NCBI RefSeq assembly: GCF_016901775.1
Contig: NZ_JACJKW010000008.1
Span: 1 to 64,000 of the forward strand
Direction of reading: 5' to 3'
Length of the DNA: 64,000 bases
From: Intestinimonas butyriciproducens
GTDB lineage: Bacteria > Bacillota > Clostridia > Oscillospirales > Butyricicoccaceae
A program made the translations under genes and the position numbers. Below the pieces are notes generated by a model. The model was not told the DNA's origin. It was given only the letters and a program-made list of their open reading frames with translations, and ran no database searches. Shown in pieces: positions 1 to 7,760 of this stretch. Positions within the stretch are counted from its first letter, which is position 1; each line of letters opens with the position of its first letter.

Positions 1-259
1 CGCTCTTGCTCTTGAGCGTTCCCACAAATTGTGCTACACTTTTGTAAGGCGGTATACTGACCAGCATATGAATGTGATCGACACATGCTTCTGCCTCTAT
101 GATTTCTACATTCATCTCTTTGCAAAGTTTGCGGAATCTCTCTCCTATATCCTTTCGCAGCTCTTTGTAAATGACTCGACGGCGGTATTTGGGGGCAAAT
201 ACTATGTGATACTCACACCGATAACTGGAATGTGCTGTATGTTTTATCTCGTTCTTCAT
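1..259 (-). CDS. tnpA: IS200/IS605-type transposase TnpA (partial, N-terminal 86 residues)
   Basis: The minus strand from an ATG at 259 reads an open frame that runs off the left edge. The protein begins MKNEIKHTAHSSYRCEYHIV and contains FAPKYRRR near residues 21-28, the usual start of IS200-type Y1 transposases. The metal-binding HUH motif is visible as DHIHML (H62, H64). The catalytic tyrosine would lie beyond the window edge. These enzymes cut and rejoin single-stranded DNA at subterminal hairpins. The start is supported by GGAGG about 11 nt upstream, which lies inside a hairpin arm. Whether the element is intact cannot be judged here. Confidence 0.9.
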   Translation of the reverse strand, partial: MKNEIKHTAHSSYRCEYHIVFAPKYRRRVIYKELRKDIGERFRKLCKEMNVEIIEAEACVDHIHMLVSIPPYKSVAQFVGTLKSKS

Positions 260-266
260 TTTGTTT

Positions 267-330
267 AAAACCTCCATGTTCTTTCTGTGATGCGGTCGCC
301 AAACCATTCACAGCGTAACATGGAGGTTTT
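267..330 (-). promoter_or_regulatory. Hairpin sequestering the tnpA ribosome binding site
   Basis: A 14-bp perfect inverted repeat (267-280 with 317-330, core CCTCCATGTT/AACATGGAGG) lies directly upstream of tnpA. Its proximal arm contains the GGAGG that serves the transposase start, so the folded RNA would hide the ribosome binding site. IS200 elements are known to silence tnpA with leader hairpins of this kind; function here is inferred from position. Confidence 0.7.
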
Positions 331-339
331 ATTTTACCA

Positions 340-390
340 AGGTATTTTATTTACCCCTGGTAGAACCAGGGGTTTTATTAAGCCTAAAGG
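340..390. mobile_element. Left end of the IS200-like element (subterminal hairpin)
   Basis: CCCCTGGT (354-361) and CCAGGGG (366-372) form a short hairpin with loop AGAA, upstream of tnpA in the transposase direction, as expected for the transposase-recognised left end. A small palindrome GCCTAAAGGC follows at 382-391. The exact element boundary is not fixed by the sequence alone because this family makes no target duplication. Confidence 0.55.
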
Positions 391-400
391 CACCAAAAAC

Positions 401-434
401 AAAAAAGAACGCTCCCTTTGGAGCGTTCTTTTTT
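401..434 (-). terminator. Rho-independent terminator of tyrS (bidirectional shape)
   Basis: A 10-bp stem AAGAACGCTC (405-414)/GAGCGTTCTT (421-430) lies 9 bases beyond the tyrS stop. Read on the minus strand it is followed by a T-rich run, and the T-run on the other side means it could also stop plus-strand transcription. Confidence 0.85.
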
Positions 435-442
435 TGCATCTG

Positions 443-1669
443 TTATTCTCCCATCTGCACCAGATGGAAGACCTTTTTGCCCTTTTTGATGATAAATTCC
501 TGGGCAAAGTCTTCTGCGGTAAAGCGCACGGTGGGATCGGTGACCTTTTCCCCTTTCACCAGCACGCCACCTTGAGTGATCAGACGCCGGGCCTCGCCCT
601 TGGAAGGCGTCAGTCCGCACTTGACCATCAGATCCAGCAGGCCGATGGCGCCACCCTGCAGATCGGCAGGGGTCAATGTGGTGGAAGGCATATTGCTGGT
701 GTCGCCGCCGCCAGCAAAGAGACCCCGGGAGGCTTCCTGAGCCTTCTGGGCTTCCTCTTCCCCATGAACCATGCGGGTCAGCTCGAAGGCCAGAATCTCC
801 TTGGCCTGGTTCAGCTGAGCGCCTTCCCAACTGTCCATCTCCTGGATCTGCTCCAAAGGCAGGAAGGTGAGCATCCGGATGCATTTGAGCACATCGGCAT
901 CCCCCACATTCCGCCAATACTGGTAGAACTCGTAAGGAGAGGTCTTGTTGGGATCCAGCCACACGGCGTTGCCTGCGGTCTTGCCCATCTTGTTGCCCTG
1001 GGAGTCGGTGAGCAGAGTGATGGTCATGGCGTGGGCATCCTTGCCCAGCTTTTTGCGGATCAGCTCGGTGCCGCCCAGCATATTGCTCCACTGGTCATCG
1101 CCGCCAAACTGCATATTGCAGCCTTCGTGCTGGAACAGATGATAGAAGTCATAAGACTGCATGATCATGTAGTTGAATTCCAGGAAGGACAGACCCTTTT
1201 CCATCCGCTGCTCATAGCACTTGGCCCGCAGCATATTGTTCACCGAGAAGCAGGCGCCCACTTCCCGCAGAAGCTCCACGTAGTTCAGTTTCAGCAGCCA
1301 GTCGGCATTGTTGAGCATCTTGGCCTTTCCTTCGCCGAACTCGATGAATTTCTCCATCTGGCGCTTGAAGCACTGGGCGTTGTAATCAATATCTTCCTTG
1401 GTGAGCATTTTCCGCATATCGGTACGGCCGGAGGGATCGCCGATCATGGTAGTGCCGCCGCCGATCAGAGCGATAGGCCGGTTGCCTGCCATCTGCAGCC
1501 GCTTCATCAGGGTCAGGGCCATAAAGTGGCCGGCGGTCAGGCTGTCGGCGGTGCAGTCAAAGCCGATGTAAAACACCGCTTTGCCTTCATTGATCATTTT
1601 GGAGATCTCTTCTTCGTTTGTCACCTGGGCCACAAGGCCTCGGGCTTTCAGTTCCTCATACACTGTCAT
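443..1669 (-). CDS. tyrS: Tyrosyl-tRNA synthetase
   Basis: A class I aminoacyl-tRNA synthetase of 408 residues, charging tRNA-Tyr in the cytoplasm. The HIGH-type signature appears as TAGH (45-48) after FYIGFDCTADSL, the KMSKS loop as KMGKT (227-231), and the C-terminus carries an S4 RNA-binding domain (TQGGVLVKGEKV). The ATG at 1669 is preceded by AGGAGG 7 nt upstream. An upstream in-frame extension exists but runs through the T-box terminator and is rejected. The gene is monocistronic between the T-box leader and a terminator, so regulation by uncharged tRNA-Tyr is expected. Confidence 0.97.
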   Translation of the reverse strand: MTVYEELKARGLVAQVTNEEEISKMINEGKAVFYIGFDCTADSLTAGHFMALTLMKRLQMAGNRPIALIGGGTTMIGDPSGRTDMRKMLTKEDIDYNAQCFKRQMEKFIEFGEGKAKMLNNADWLLKLNYVELLREVGACFSVNNMLRAKCYEQRMEKGLSFLEFNYMIMQSYDFYHLFQHEGCNMQFGGDDQWSNMLGGTELIRKKLGKDAHAMTITLLTDSQGNKMGKTAGNAVWLDPNKTSPYEFYQYWRNVGDADVLKCIRMLTFLPLEQIQEMDSWEGAQLNQAKEILAFELTRMVHGEEEAQKAQEASRGLFAGGGDTSNMPSTTLTPADLQGGAIGLLDLMVKCGLTPSKGEARRLITQGGVLVKGEKVTDPTVRFTAEDFAQEFIIKKGKKVFHLVQMGE

Positions 1670-1689
1670 TGATTCATTCCTCCTATGGG

Positions 1690-1968
1690 GGCAGGAACGC
1701 AAAAACGCCCTCTGCCAGAAATCAGCAGAGGGCGAAAATTCCGCGGTACCACCTCTATTTGCGTCCCCCTTGCGGAAAGACGCCTCCATGAGTGCAAACA
1801 CACTCTCGCGCTGTAACAGGCGCACCTGTGACCGCCTACTCCCCCTTTGTGGGTTTTGGGATCCCGCTCACGGAGGTATTTCACAAAGCTCTTGCAGCCG
1901 TTTGCACCAACCACGGCCTCTCTGAAGCGGAGAACCCTTGTTACTTTTTCCGATCATCGCATTTGACA
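1690..1968 (-). promoter_or_regulatory. T-box leader (tyrosine) controlling tyrS
   Basis: The leader contains the near-invariant T-box AGAGGTGGTACCGCGG (minus strand, 1756-1741), which builds the antiterminator. It is followed by an intrinsic terminator with 10-bp arms (1706-1715 and 1725-1734) and a T-run, just before tyrS. The 5' part carries the AGAGAG and GGTTGGTG signals typical of Stem I. A UAC triplet at 1878-1876, in GAAATACC, is the probable Tyr specifier, although it is followed by C rather than the usual purine. Uncharged tRNA-Tyr should favour readthrough. Confidence 0.93.
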
Positions 1969-1974
1969 AAGCTT

Positions 1975-2003
1975 ATTTTATCCTGTTTTCCTCTGTTTGT
2001 CAA
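1975..2003 (-). promoter_or_regulatory. Sigma-A-type promoter for the T-box/tyrS transcript
   Basis: TTGACA (2003-1998) and TAAAAT (1980-1975) are separated by exactly 17 nt on the minus strand, about 10 nt upstream of the start of the structured leader. The -35 matches the consensus fully and the -10 in five of six positions. Confidence 0.85.
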
Positions 2004-2028
2004 CCATCTGTCCGGCGATGCCGGCCGA

Positions 2029-2391
2029 TTATTCCTGGGAATCATAAATGCCAAAGACAGCGGCCGGGACACGCTCCTGGAGAAACTCAAAGGCCGCTTT
2101 CAACGCTTTGGGCGATTTGAAATCTGTCAGTTGCTGGTTCTGCCGGCTGCCACTACCAGCAAAATGATGGCAGCCCACAACAGCTGGATCAGCCTTCCTC
2201 TTGTACGCTGGAGACAATAACCTTCTGCTGGGCCATCGGGCTGCTGTTTTTTTGTTCCACCGCATAATCAGAAGAATCACCGGAATGGCAAAAATACGCA
2301 GCACAATCACCAAAAGAATATAGACCAGGATATTCCAAGGCCATTTGAGATAAATCTGGCCTTTCGGATTCTTCTCCTTCTTTTCTTCCAT
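2029..2391 (-). CDS. Small membrane protein, apparently frameshifted
   Basis: The uninterrupted frame gives 120 residues: a charged N-terminus (MEEKKEKNPKG), one clear membrane helix (about residues 20-43, ILVYILLVIVLRIFAIPVILL), then non-hydrophobic sequence of unnatural composition. Just after NKK lies a run of seven A. Removing one A moves into a frame that reads QQPDGPAEGYCLQRTRGRL, then a second hydrophobic helix (LIQLLWAAIILLVVAAG), and stops at 2127. The natural product may therefore be an 87-residue two-helix protein. A sequencing error, a true mutation or programmed slippage are all possible. The start has GAGGGGG upstream. I do not recognise the family. Confidence 0.55.
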   Translation of the reverse strand: MEEKKEKNPKGQIYLKWPWNILVYILLVIVLRIFAIPVILLIMRWNKKTAARWPSRRLLSPAYKRKADPAVVGCHHFAGSGSRQNQQLTDFKSPKALKAAFEFLQERVPAAVFGIYDSQE

Positions 2392-2424
2392 GGTATCCCC
2401 CTCTTATTTGTTGCATGGAATTTG

Positions 2425-2462
2425 AAAGATGCTGCAAAACCTATAGCTGGCGCAGCATCTTT
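2425..2462. other. 11-bp inverted repeat upstream of the small membrane gene
   Basis: AAAGATGCTGC (2425-2435) pairs with GCAGCATCTTT (2452-2462) around a 16-nt loop. It has no good T-run on the minus strand, so it is a weak terminator at most. It could be a second stop after the permease terminator or a leader structure of the gene that begins at 2391. Confidence 0.4.
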
Positions 2463-2498
2463 ATTTTACACCAATGAGCGGAATTGTACAAATGGAGA

Positions 2499-2542
2499 AA
2501 AACAGCCTTTGAGAGCCTGCCCAAGACAGACTCCCAAAGGCT
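2499..2542 (-). terminator. Terminator after the FtsX-type permease gene
   Basis: Stem arms 2531-2542 and 2504-2515 (AGCCTTTGGGAG with CTCTCAAAGGCT) are followed on the minus strand by GTTTTTCTCC. It lies 10 bases beyond the permease stop and closes the two-component/ABC transporter region. Confidence 0.75.
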
Positions 2543-2551
2543 TGTTGACTC

Positions 2552-5209
2552 TTATTCCTGCCGCAGACGGTCTACCACAGAACGGCGCCGGGCCGCCCGG
2601 CCACTGAACAGAGGAATTGCCACCCCCATCACCGCAAACAGCGGCAAAATCATCAAAATAGGCCAAACCGTAAAACGATAGGTGAAAAACCACAGCATAT
2701 GGTTTAAGGTTCTGCTCAAGAAGGGCACAGCAATGAGCGCCAGCACCGTTGCCAAAACGGCGGCCCCCAGCGTATACAGCAGTCCTTCCAAAGACAGCAG
2801 AATCTGCATTTGCCGGGTGGTCATGCCGATGGACTGGAGCACCGCCAGCTCCCGCCGGCGAGCTGCAATCCCAGTGAGAATGGCATTGAAGAAGTTCAGT
2901 ACACCCACCAGCCCCACCACAAAACTCAAGGCCCCGCCCAGGATCAAAAACATCCGGCGCACATTTTCAAATTCCCCGGCATAGGTGCTTTTGCTCTCAT
3001 AATCCAACTGAGGATTTTGGTTTTCCGTGTAATCCTGAAGAAAACTCTCCATGGATGTATTGGATTTTTTCGTCGTATCGAACGCATAGTACATCACACA
3101 GCGGGTACCGGTATCACGGACAAAGGCATCTGCTCCCAGAACAAACTCATCTGCGCCAAAATAGCGATAGCTGAACGCATTGGGAACGGTCACCAAGGCG
3201 GTCACCGTATACTCTACATCCCGGTATTCTACCGCCCGCGCAATGCAATTTACCTCGTCGGGAACATCCTCTAACTTCTCGTAGACCTGGCCGGTAATGG
3301 GATCATAATACTCATATCGCTCCACATACCGCAAAGTCACTTTGTCTCCCAGCTTGGCCCAATGGCTGTTCTCCTCTGCTTTCCCATAGTCGTCTTCCGA
3401 ATAGACTGCGGCCATGGCGTAGCTATCCGGCTGACTGAGAGCGGAAAGATCGCCTTCCAGCACGGTCAAATGGTCCAGGGCAAAAGACTCCATGCCATAA
3501 AGCTGGGCCCTGTCTGCCAAAAGCCCCTCCGGGGTTCGCTCCATATAACCGATCATGGAATCGATCTGCTCCTGAGAGTTCCACTGGCTCTGAACCAAAC
3601 GGTAATAATCTTCGGTGACAAATTCCTCAACGGGGGACACTTTGCCATAGATTCTGCCGCTCTCTGTAATGCCTCCCTGGGCATCAATAGCATCGATCAC
3701 CTCTTCCGGTACGGCCGTTTCCTCGCTGAAGCTATCCGTGGATTGGAATTTTCCCCCGTCCGCCACAATGAAATCACTGGCAGTAAATCCGGAAATGAAT
3801 TTTTCCATATCAAAGCTTCCGGCAAAGGTGACCGTCATGGTGAGAAGCACCACCGCCAAAGCCAAAGAAAGCATGGTCACAGCGGTTTTTCCCCGATTGC
3901 GTCCCAGATTGGCCCAGGCCATGGACAACAGGGATACCTTCCCATCTCCTTTTTTCTCCTTACTGCGGGAAACTTTTCCTTCGGTATAACGCACCGCTTC
4001 CACCGGCGAGACCCTCCCCGCCACCTTTCCCGGGCGCCTGCAAGAGATGAAAACGGTCACCAAAGCAAAAGCGGCCGATGCTGCAAAAAGAAGCGGACTG
4101 ACCGATACCATTTCAGTGACTCCGTTGAGGCGGGCCGCCACCAGCGGGGTGAGAACCCCTCCCAGAAGCCAGCCCAGCACCAGACCGATGGGAATGCCCA
4201 TCAACGAAAGGATCAGCGCCTGGATTCGGATGATCCGACGCAGCTGCCGGGGCGTGGTGCCAATGGTTTTCAGCAAGCCGTAAAAGTGGATATCCCCTGC
4301 CACAGAAATCTGAAACACATTATAGATGATGAGATAACCGGTGAGCAGAATAAGAATCAGCATGGCCACCAAAACCACGGCCGTCGTCGGGTCCAGTTTG
4401 CTGGAAAGCTGAGCGCCGGTGTAACCCCAGTTGACGCCGATGGCAATCCAGTTTTCTCCCTGGCCACGATGCCCTTTTTCATAACCATGGTCTTCCAGAA
4501 TTTTCACCATGTCGGATTCGATGGAGCGGGAGCCGTTTTTCAGCATCACATCCATGGAATATCCACCGGTCAACTGGTCCTCCCCTGGGGGTGTAACGCC
4601 CGTTTCCTGCAAAACGGCCTCTACCCGGCTTTCCGGAATCAAAATGTGGCTGGCTGTGATGGCCTCATCGTACTCCCACCATCCGCACAATGTAAAGGTC
4701 TGAGTGGTTTCGTGGCCATCCACCAAAAAAGTGACAGTGAACTGCTCTCCCACCTTTGGTGTGATCCCCAAGAGCTTCAAAACACGGGTATCTGTGGCGG
4801 CCTCGTTGGTGTTTTCCTTGGGCAGCCGGCCTTCCACCGGGTCACAATATATAAAATGCGCTTCTTTTTCGTCGCAATAGCTGATTTCCACATGGGATTT
4901 GTGAAAGGGCGCCTCCTCGGGCATTCCCAAAAAGCGGCGTACGCCCCATTCCTTTATCAGGGGATCGCCTTTCAACGCATCAAACTGTTCTTTGCTCAAG
5001 CTCTTAAAGGTGCCATGAGCCCATCCCCCGGCCTGGCGGAAGGCATTTTCTTGTATTCCTTCGTTAATGGACAGTGCGATGGTGAAAAGAGAGGTGAAAA
5101 GCACAGCTGTCAATGCGATGGCCAGGACAGCCACGATGTTCCGCGTCCGGCTGGCCAGAAGAAAGCGCAGACTCAGACGGCGAATGCAGCCTTGATTGGA
5201 AACTTTCAT
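2552..5209 (-). CDS. ABC transporter permease, FtsX/MacB-like, 885 residues
   Basis: An integral membrane permease with the two-times FtsX architecture. It has an N-terminal helix (about 22-45), a large extracytoplasmic region, a helix block near 280-390, a basic cytoplasmic linker (VSRSKEKKGDGK), another helix near 440-465, a second extracytoplasmic region, and a C-terminal three-helix FtsX block. Such permeases pair with a LolD/MacB-type ATPase and in Firmicutes usually act in antimicrobial-peptide resistance, lipoprotein handling or envelope sensing. GGAGG lies 7 nt before the ATG. It follows the ATPase gene by 12 nt and the kinase/regulator pair, so the four genes probably form one detoxification or sensing module. 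The substrate is unknown. Confidence 0.9.
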   Translation of the reverse strand: MKVSNQGCIRRLSLRFLLASRTRNIVAVLAIALTAVLFTSLFTIALSINEGIQENAFRQAGGWAHGTFKSLSKEQFDALKGDPLIKEWGVRRFLGMPEEAPFHKSHVEISYCDEKEAHFIYCDPVEGRLPKENTNEAATDTRVLKLLGITPKVGEQFTVTFLVDGHETTQTFTLCGWWEYDEAITASHILIPESRVEAVLQETGVTPPGEDQLTGGYSMDVMLKNGSRSIESDMVKILEDHGYEKGHRGQGENWIAIGVNWGYTGAQLSSKLDPTTAVVLVAMLILILLTGYLIIYNVFQISVAGDIHFYGLLKTIGTTPRQLRRIIRIQALILSLMGIPIGLVLGWLLGGVLTPLVAARLNGVTEMVSVSPLLFAASAAFALVTVFISCRRPGKVAGRVSPVEAVRYTEGKVSRSKEKKGDGKVSLLSMAWANLGRNRGKTAVTMLSLALAVVLLTMTVTFAGSFDMEKFISGFTASDFIVADGGKFQSTDSFSEETAVPEEVIDAIDAQGGITESGRIYGKVSPVEEFVTEDYYRLVQSQWNSQEQIDSMIGYMERTPEGLLADRAQLYGMESFALDHLTVLEGDLSALSQPDSYAMAAVYSEDDYGKAEENSHWAKLGDKVTLRYVERYEYYDPITGQVYEKLEDVPDEVNCIARAVEYRDVEYTVTALVTVPNAFSYRYFGADEFVLGADAFVRDTGTRCVMYYAFDTTKKSNTSMESFLQDYTENQNPQLDYESKSTYAGEFENVRRMFLILGGALSFVVGLVGVLNFFNAILTGIAARRRELAVLQSIGMTTRQMQILLSLEGLLYTLGAAVLATVLALIAVPFLSRTLNHMLWFFTYRFTVWPILMILPLFAVMGVAIPLFSGRAARRRSVVDRLRQE

Positions 5210-5221
5210 CGGGGCACCTCC

Positions 5222-5890
5222 TCACCGTGTGACAATGCGCCCATCCTCAATGCGGACAATGCGATGGGCCATTTGTGCAATTTCTTCGTTGTGGGTGATC
5301 ATCACCATGGTCTGAGCAAATTTCTGCCCTGTCACTTTCATCAGGCTGAGCACATCCTGGCTGGTTTTGCTGTCCAGGTTGCCAGTGGGTTCATCGGCCA
5401 ATAATATGGCGGGTTTGGTGGCCATGGCCCGGGCAATCGCCACCCGTTGCTGCTGTCCGCCGGAAAGCTGATTGGGAAGGCTTTTCAGTTTCTTCTCCAG
5501 TCCCAATATGCCGATGACCTCCCGCACATACTCCCGATCCACTTTTCTCCCATCCAACTGAATGGGAAGAACAATGTTCTCCCACACGCTGAGCACCGGC
5601 ACCAGGTTATAAGCCTGGAAGACAAAACCGATCTTCCGCCGGCGGAAAATGGTGAGGCCTTCATCTTTCAAAGAGAAAATATCCTTTCCGTCCACCAGAA
5701 CAGAGCCGGAAGTGGGACGATCCAGCCCGCCCAGCATATGGAGCAAAGTGGATTTTCCCGAGCCGGAGGTTCCCACAATGGCCACAAACTCCCCTTGCTC
5801 CACGGAAAGATCCACTCCGTCCAGCGCCTTGACCTGGGTATCCCCTGAACCATAATATTTCTTCAGGTCTTTTGTCTGCAAAATACTCAT
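5222..5890 (-). CDS. ABC transporter ATP-binding protein, LolD/MacB/BceA type
   Basis: A 222-residue nucleotide-binding subunit. Walker A is GTSGSGKST (40-48), the signature is LSGGQQQR, Walker B is [11 protein letters not shown] and the switch histidine is in MITHNEE, so all catalytic elements are present. This subfamily energises FtsX-type permeases, here the gene 12 nt downstream. The ATG at 5890 has GGAGG 8 nt upstream. A TTG five codons earlier is in frame but would place the ribosome binding site inside the gene, so ATG is preferred. Confidence 0.95.
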   Translation of the reverse strand: MSILQTKDLKKYYGSGDTQVKALDGVDLSVEQGEFVAIVGTSGSGKSTLLHMLGGLDRPTSGSVLVDGKDIFSLKDEGLTIFRRRKIGFVFQAYNLVPVLSVWENIVLPIQLDGRKVDREYVREVIGILGLEKKLKSLPNQLSGGQQQRVAIARAMATKPAILLADEPTGNLDSKTSQDVLSLMKVTGQKFAQTMVMITHNEEIAQMAHRIVRIEDGRIVTR

Positions 5891-5910
5891 ATCGGTGTCC
5901 TCCAAAGGAA

Positions 5911-5942
5911 AAGTCTGTACCGCCTTTCGGCAATACAGACTT
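5911..5942. promoter_or_regulatory. Inverted repeat in the leader of the ABC transporter genes
   Basis: AAGTCTGTA (5911-5919) and TACAGACTT (5934-5942) form a hairpin whose loop contains GCCTTTCGGC. On the minus strand it is followed by TTTTCC. It sits between the kinase stop and the ATPase ribosome binding site, so it could be a weak terminator/attenuator or a binding site for the response regulator. A TATATT in the preceding 40 bases could be a -10, but I see no good -35. Confidence 0.45.
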
Positions 5943-5999
5943 TACTCCTGAAATCTTTCCTCACACTTTCGAGAATATAACAGTTTTGAAAGAATCTTT

Positions 6000-6896
6000 T
6001 TATGGGCGGGGGAGAAAGAGAAAAAAGGTACTTCCCTGCCCCGGCGCACTTTTCACTTTGATATACCCGCCCTGGGCCTGGCTGATCTGCCGGGCCAGAT
6101 AAAGCCCGATCCCCAGGCCCTCCTGCTGGTAAACGCTGGGGCTCCGGTGAAACCGGCCGAAGATTTCGGCCTGCTCTGTTTCCGAAATGCCCGGGCCAGT
6201 ATCGGTTACGGAAATGGCGGAAAACATTTCATAATTTTCTGTTTTCACCTGTATTTTCCCTCCGGAACAGGTGTATTTCACCGCATTATCCAGCAGGTTG
6301 CACAGCGCTTCCTCCGTCCATTTGGCATCAAAAACAGCCGTACCTTCGAAAGGGCCTGTTTCGAACACAATCCCCTTTTCTTGCGCCTTTGGCCTGTATT
6401 GGTCCACGGCCCGGTTCACCATTGCCTGGATTTCTCCTGTTTCCGGGTGAAGTGCCAGAATTCCTGTTTCCAGGCGAGAGGTCTTTACCAAGGCCTCAAT
6501 CAGGCTTTGCAATTTCATCGTCTGCGCAGAAATCGCCTGGGCGCAGTCCTGACCTTGCGGGGTAAGGGGCTGCTCCAAAAGCAGCTGGGTATACAGCAAA
6601 AGATTGGAAACCGGTGTTTTGGTTTGGTGGGAAATGTCCGAGATCAATGCACTGATCTGATCCTTTTGCTCCTGTATTTTTCGGGCAGACAGGGAGCTGG
6701 CTGACAAATACCGGCTCAAACGGCTTTCCAGCGCAGACAGGCGGCTTTCATCAAAGACTTTTTCCGTGAAATTCCCGTTCATGGCCGAGGTGAGCATTTC
6801 ATCCAACCGTTGCATGGTGCGTTTTGTTTGCCAACGGTTCCAAAGAATCACTCCCACGGCCAGACATAGAGCAATAAAACCCAAGTTTTCCATCAT
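6000..6896 (-). CDS. Sensor histidine kinase, single membrane helix
   Basis: A 298-residue kinase with one N-terminal membrane helix (about 5-20) and almost no extracytoplasmic sequence, so it probably senses its signal in the membrane or through the transporter. The phospho-acceptor H90 is in SDISHQTKTPVSN. The N box (LCNLLDNAVKYT), G1 (VTDTGPGI) and G2 (GIGLYLARQI) boxes are intact. The ATG at 6896 overlaps the regulator stop as ATGA, implying translational coupling. Its neighbours suggest it controls the downstream ABC transporter, as in BceRS-BceAB-type modules; that link is inferred from gene order. Confidence 0.93.
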   Translation of the reverse strand: MMENLGFIALCLAVGVILWNRWQTKRTMQRLDEMLTSAMNGNFTEKVFDESRLSALESRLSRYLSASSLSARKIQEQKDQISALISDISHQTKTPVSNLLLYTQLLLEQPLTPQGQDCAQAISAQTMKLQSLIEALVKTSRLETGILALHPETGEIQAMVNRAVDQYRPKAQEKGIVFETGPFEGTAVFDAKWTEEALCNLLDNAVKYTCSGGKIQVKTENYEMFSAISVTDTGPGISETEQAEIFGRFHRSPSVYQQEGLGIGLYLARQISQAQGGYIKVKSAPGQGSTFFLFLPRP

Positions 6897-7576
6897 GGCC
6901 CCACCGCCCATGTGTAACCGATGCCGTAAACGGTTTTCAGGTATTCCGGCTTAGAGGGATCTTCCTCCAGCTTCCCCCGCAGCCGTTTCACCGTAACAGA
7001 CAGAGCGTTTTCTTCTACAAATTCCGCTCCATCCGTCCATACCCGATCCACCAGCAAAGCACGGGGCATGGTGTGGCCCCGGTTTTCCACCAGCACCCGC
7101 AATAGCTTCTGTTCGGTTTTGCTCAGTTCCACCGCTTTGCCATGACAATGGAACTCCATCCGGTCAAAATTGAAAACAAAAGGCCCCAGCACCAAAGCAC
7201 CGGCCGCCGGAGGTGTTCCCCGGCGCAGCTGGGCATTCACCCGGGCCCGAAGCACTGCCAGGGAAAAGGGCTTGGTGATATAGTCGTCGGCCCCGGCCTC
7301 CAGACCGGTGACCTCATCCAGTTCCAGATCGTTGGCGGTGAGGAGAATCACCGGAACAGCATCGCCTCGCTGCCGTAGCTGCCGTAGCAAGGTCAACCCA
7401 TTGCCATCGGGCAAATTCAAATCCAAAATCAACAAATCAAAGCGCTTTTCCATCAGGCATATTTCCGCCTGCTGCAAAGTGCCCGCTCCCTGCACGGTGC
7501 GCTCCGGCCCTTCCAGCGCCATGGCAATGCCCCGGGCCAAAGTTTCATCATCTTCCAGAAGAAAAATATGCTTCAT
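6893..7576 (-). CDS. Response regulator, OmpR/PhoB family
   Basis: A 227-residue DNA-binding regulator: receiver domain 1-115 with D9/D10, phospho-acceptor D52 (LILDLNLPDGNG) and a conserved K in the TKPFSL loop, then a winged-helix effector domain ending VYGIGYTWAVGP. It is phosphorylated by the overlapping kinase and probably activates the ABC genes that follow. The ATG at 7576 is preceded by GGGGAAG. A longer upstream in-frame extension lacks a ribosome binding site and crosses the promoter region. Confidence 0.95.
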   Translation of the reverse strand: MKHIFLLEDDETLARGIAMALEGPERTVQGAGTLQQAEICLMEKRFDLLILDLNLPDGNGLTLLRQLRQRGDAVPVILLTANDLELDEVTGLEAGADDYITKPFSLAVLRARVNAQLRRGTPPAAGALVLGPFVFNFDRMEFHCHGKAVELSKTEQKLLRVLVENRGHTMPRALLVDRVWTDGAEFVEENALSVTVKRLRGKLEEDPSKPEYLKTVYGIGYTWAVGP

Positions 7577-7640
7577 CCAACTTCCCCCTGTTGCGCTTGG
7601 CACCCAATCTCTTGGGTAAAAAAGAACACTGTCAGCCCTT

Positions 7641-7669
7641 ATTTTACATTCCTTTTCTCTGGAAGGCAA
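7641..7669 (-). promoter_or_regulatory. Candidate promoter for the two-component operon
   Basis: TTGCCT (7669-7664) and TAAAAT (7646-7641) are 17 nt apart on the minus strand, 65 nt upstream of the regulator start. The -10 matches 5/6 and the -35 4/6 of the sigma-A consensus. Confidence 0.6.
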
Positions 7670-7700
7670 GCACAGGCCATTGCTCCCTTATGCGGATAAT

Positions 7701-7736
7701 AAAAAAGAACGCCGGCTTTTCGCTGGCGTTCTTTTT
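7701..7736 (-). terminator. Terminator after recN
   Basis: AAAAAAGAACGCCGGC and GCTGGCGTTCTTTTT form a long stem with loop TTTTC between the recN stop and the regulator promoter. It is symmetrical, with T-runs in both directions. The outer arms resemble those of the tyrS terminator at 401-434. Confidence 0.9.
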
Positions 7737-7760
7737 ACATTCATCACTACTATCGCAGGA

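Noticed and set aside
2189-2437. An alternative 82-codon minus-strand frame over the small membrane gene
   Set aside because: It reads the same DNA in the third frame, has no hydrophobic pattern and starts inside a hairpin; the better model is the frameshifted two-helix protein.
3362-5404. A 680-codon plus-strand open frame opposite the permease
   Set aside because: Composition typical of an antisense frame, while the minus strand encodes a clear FtsX-type permease with membrane helices and a good start.
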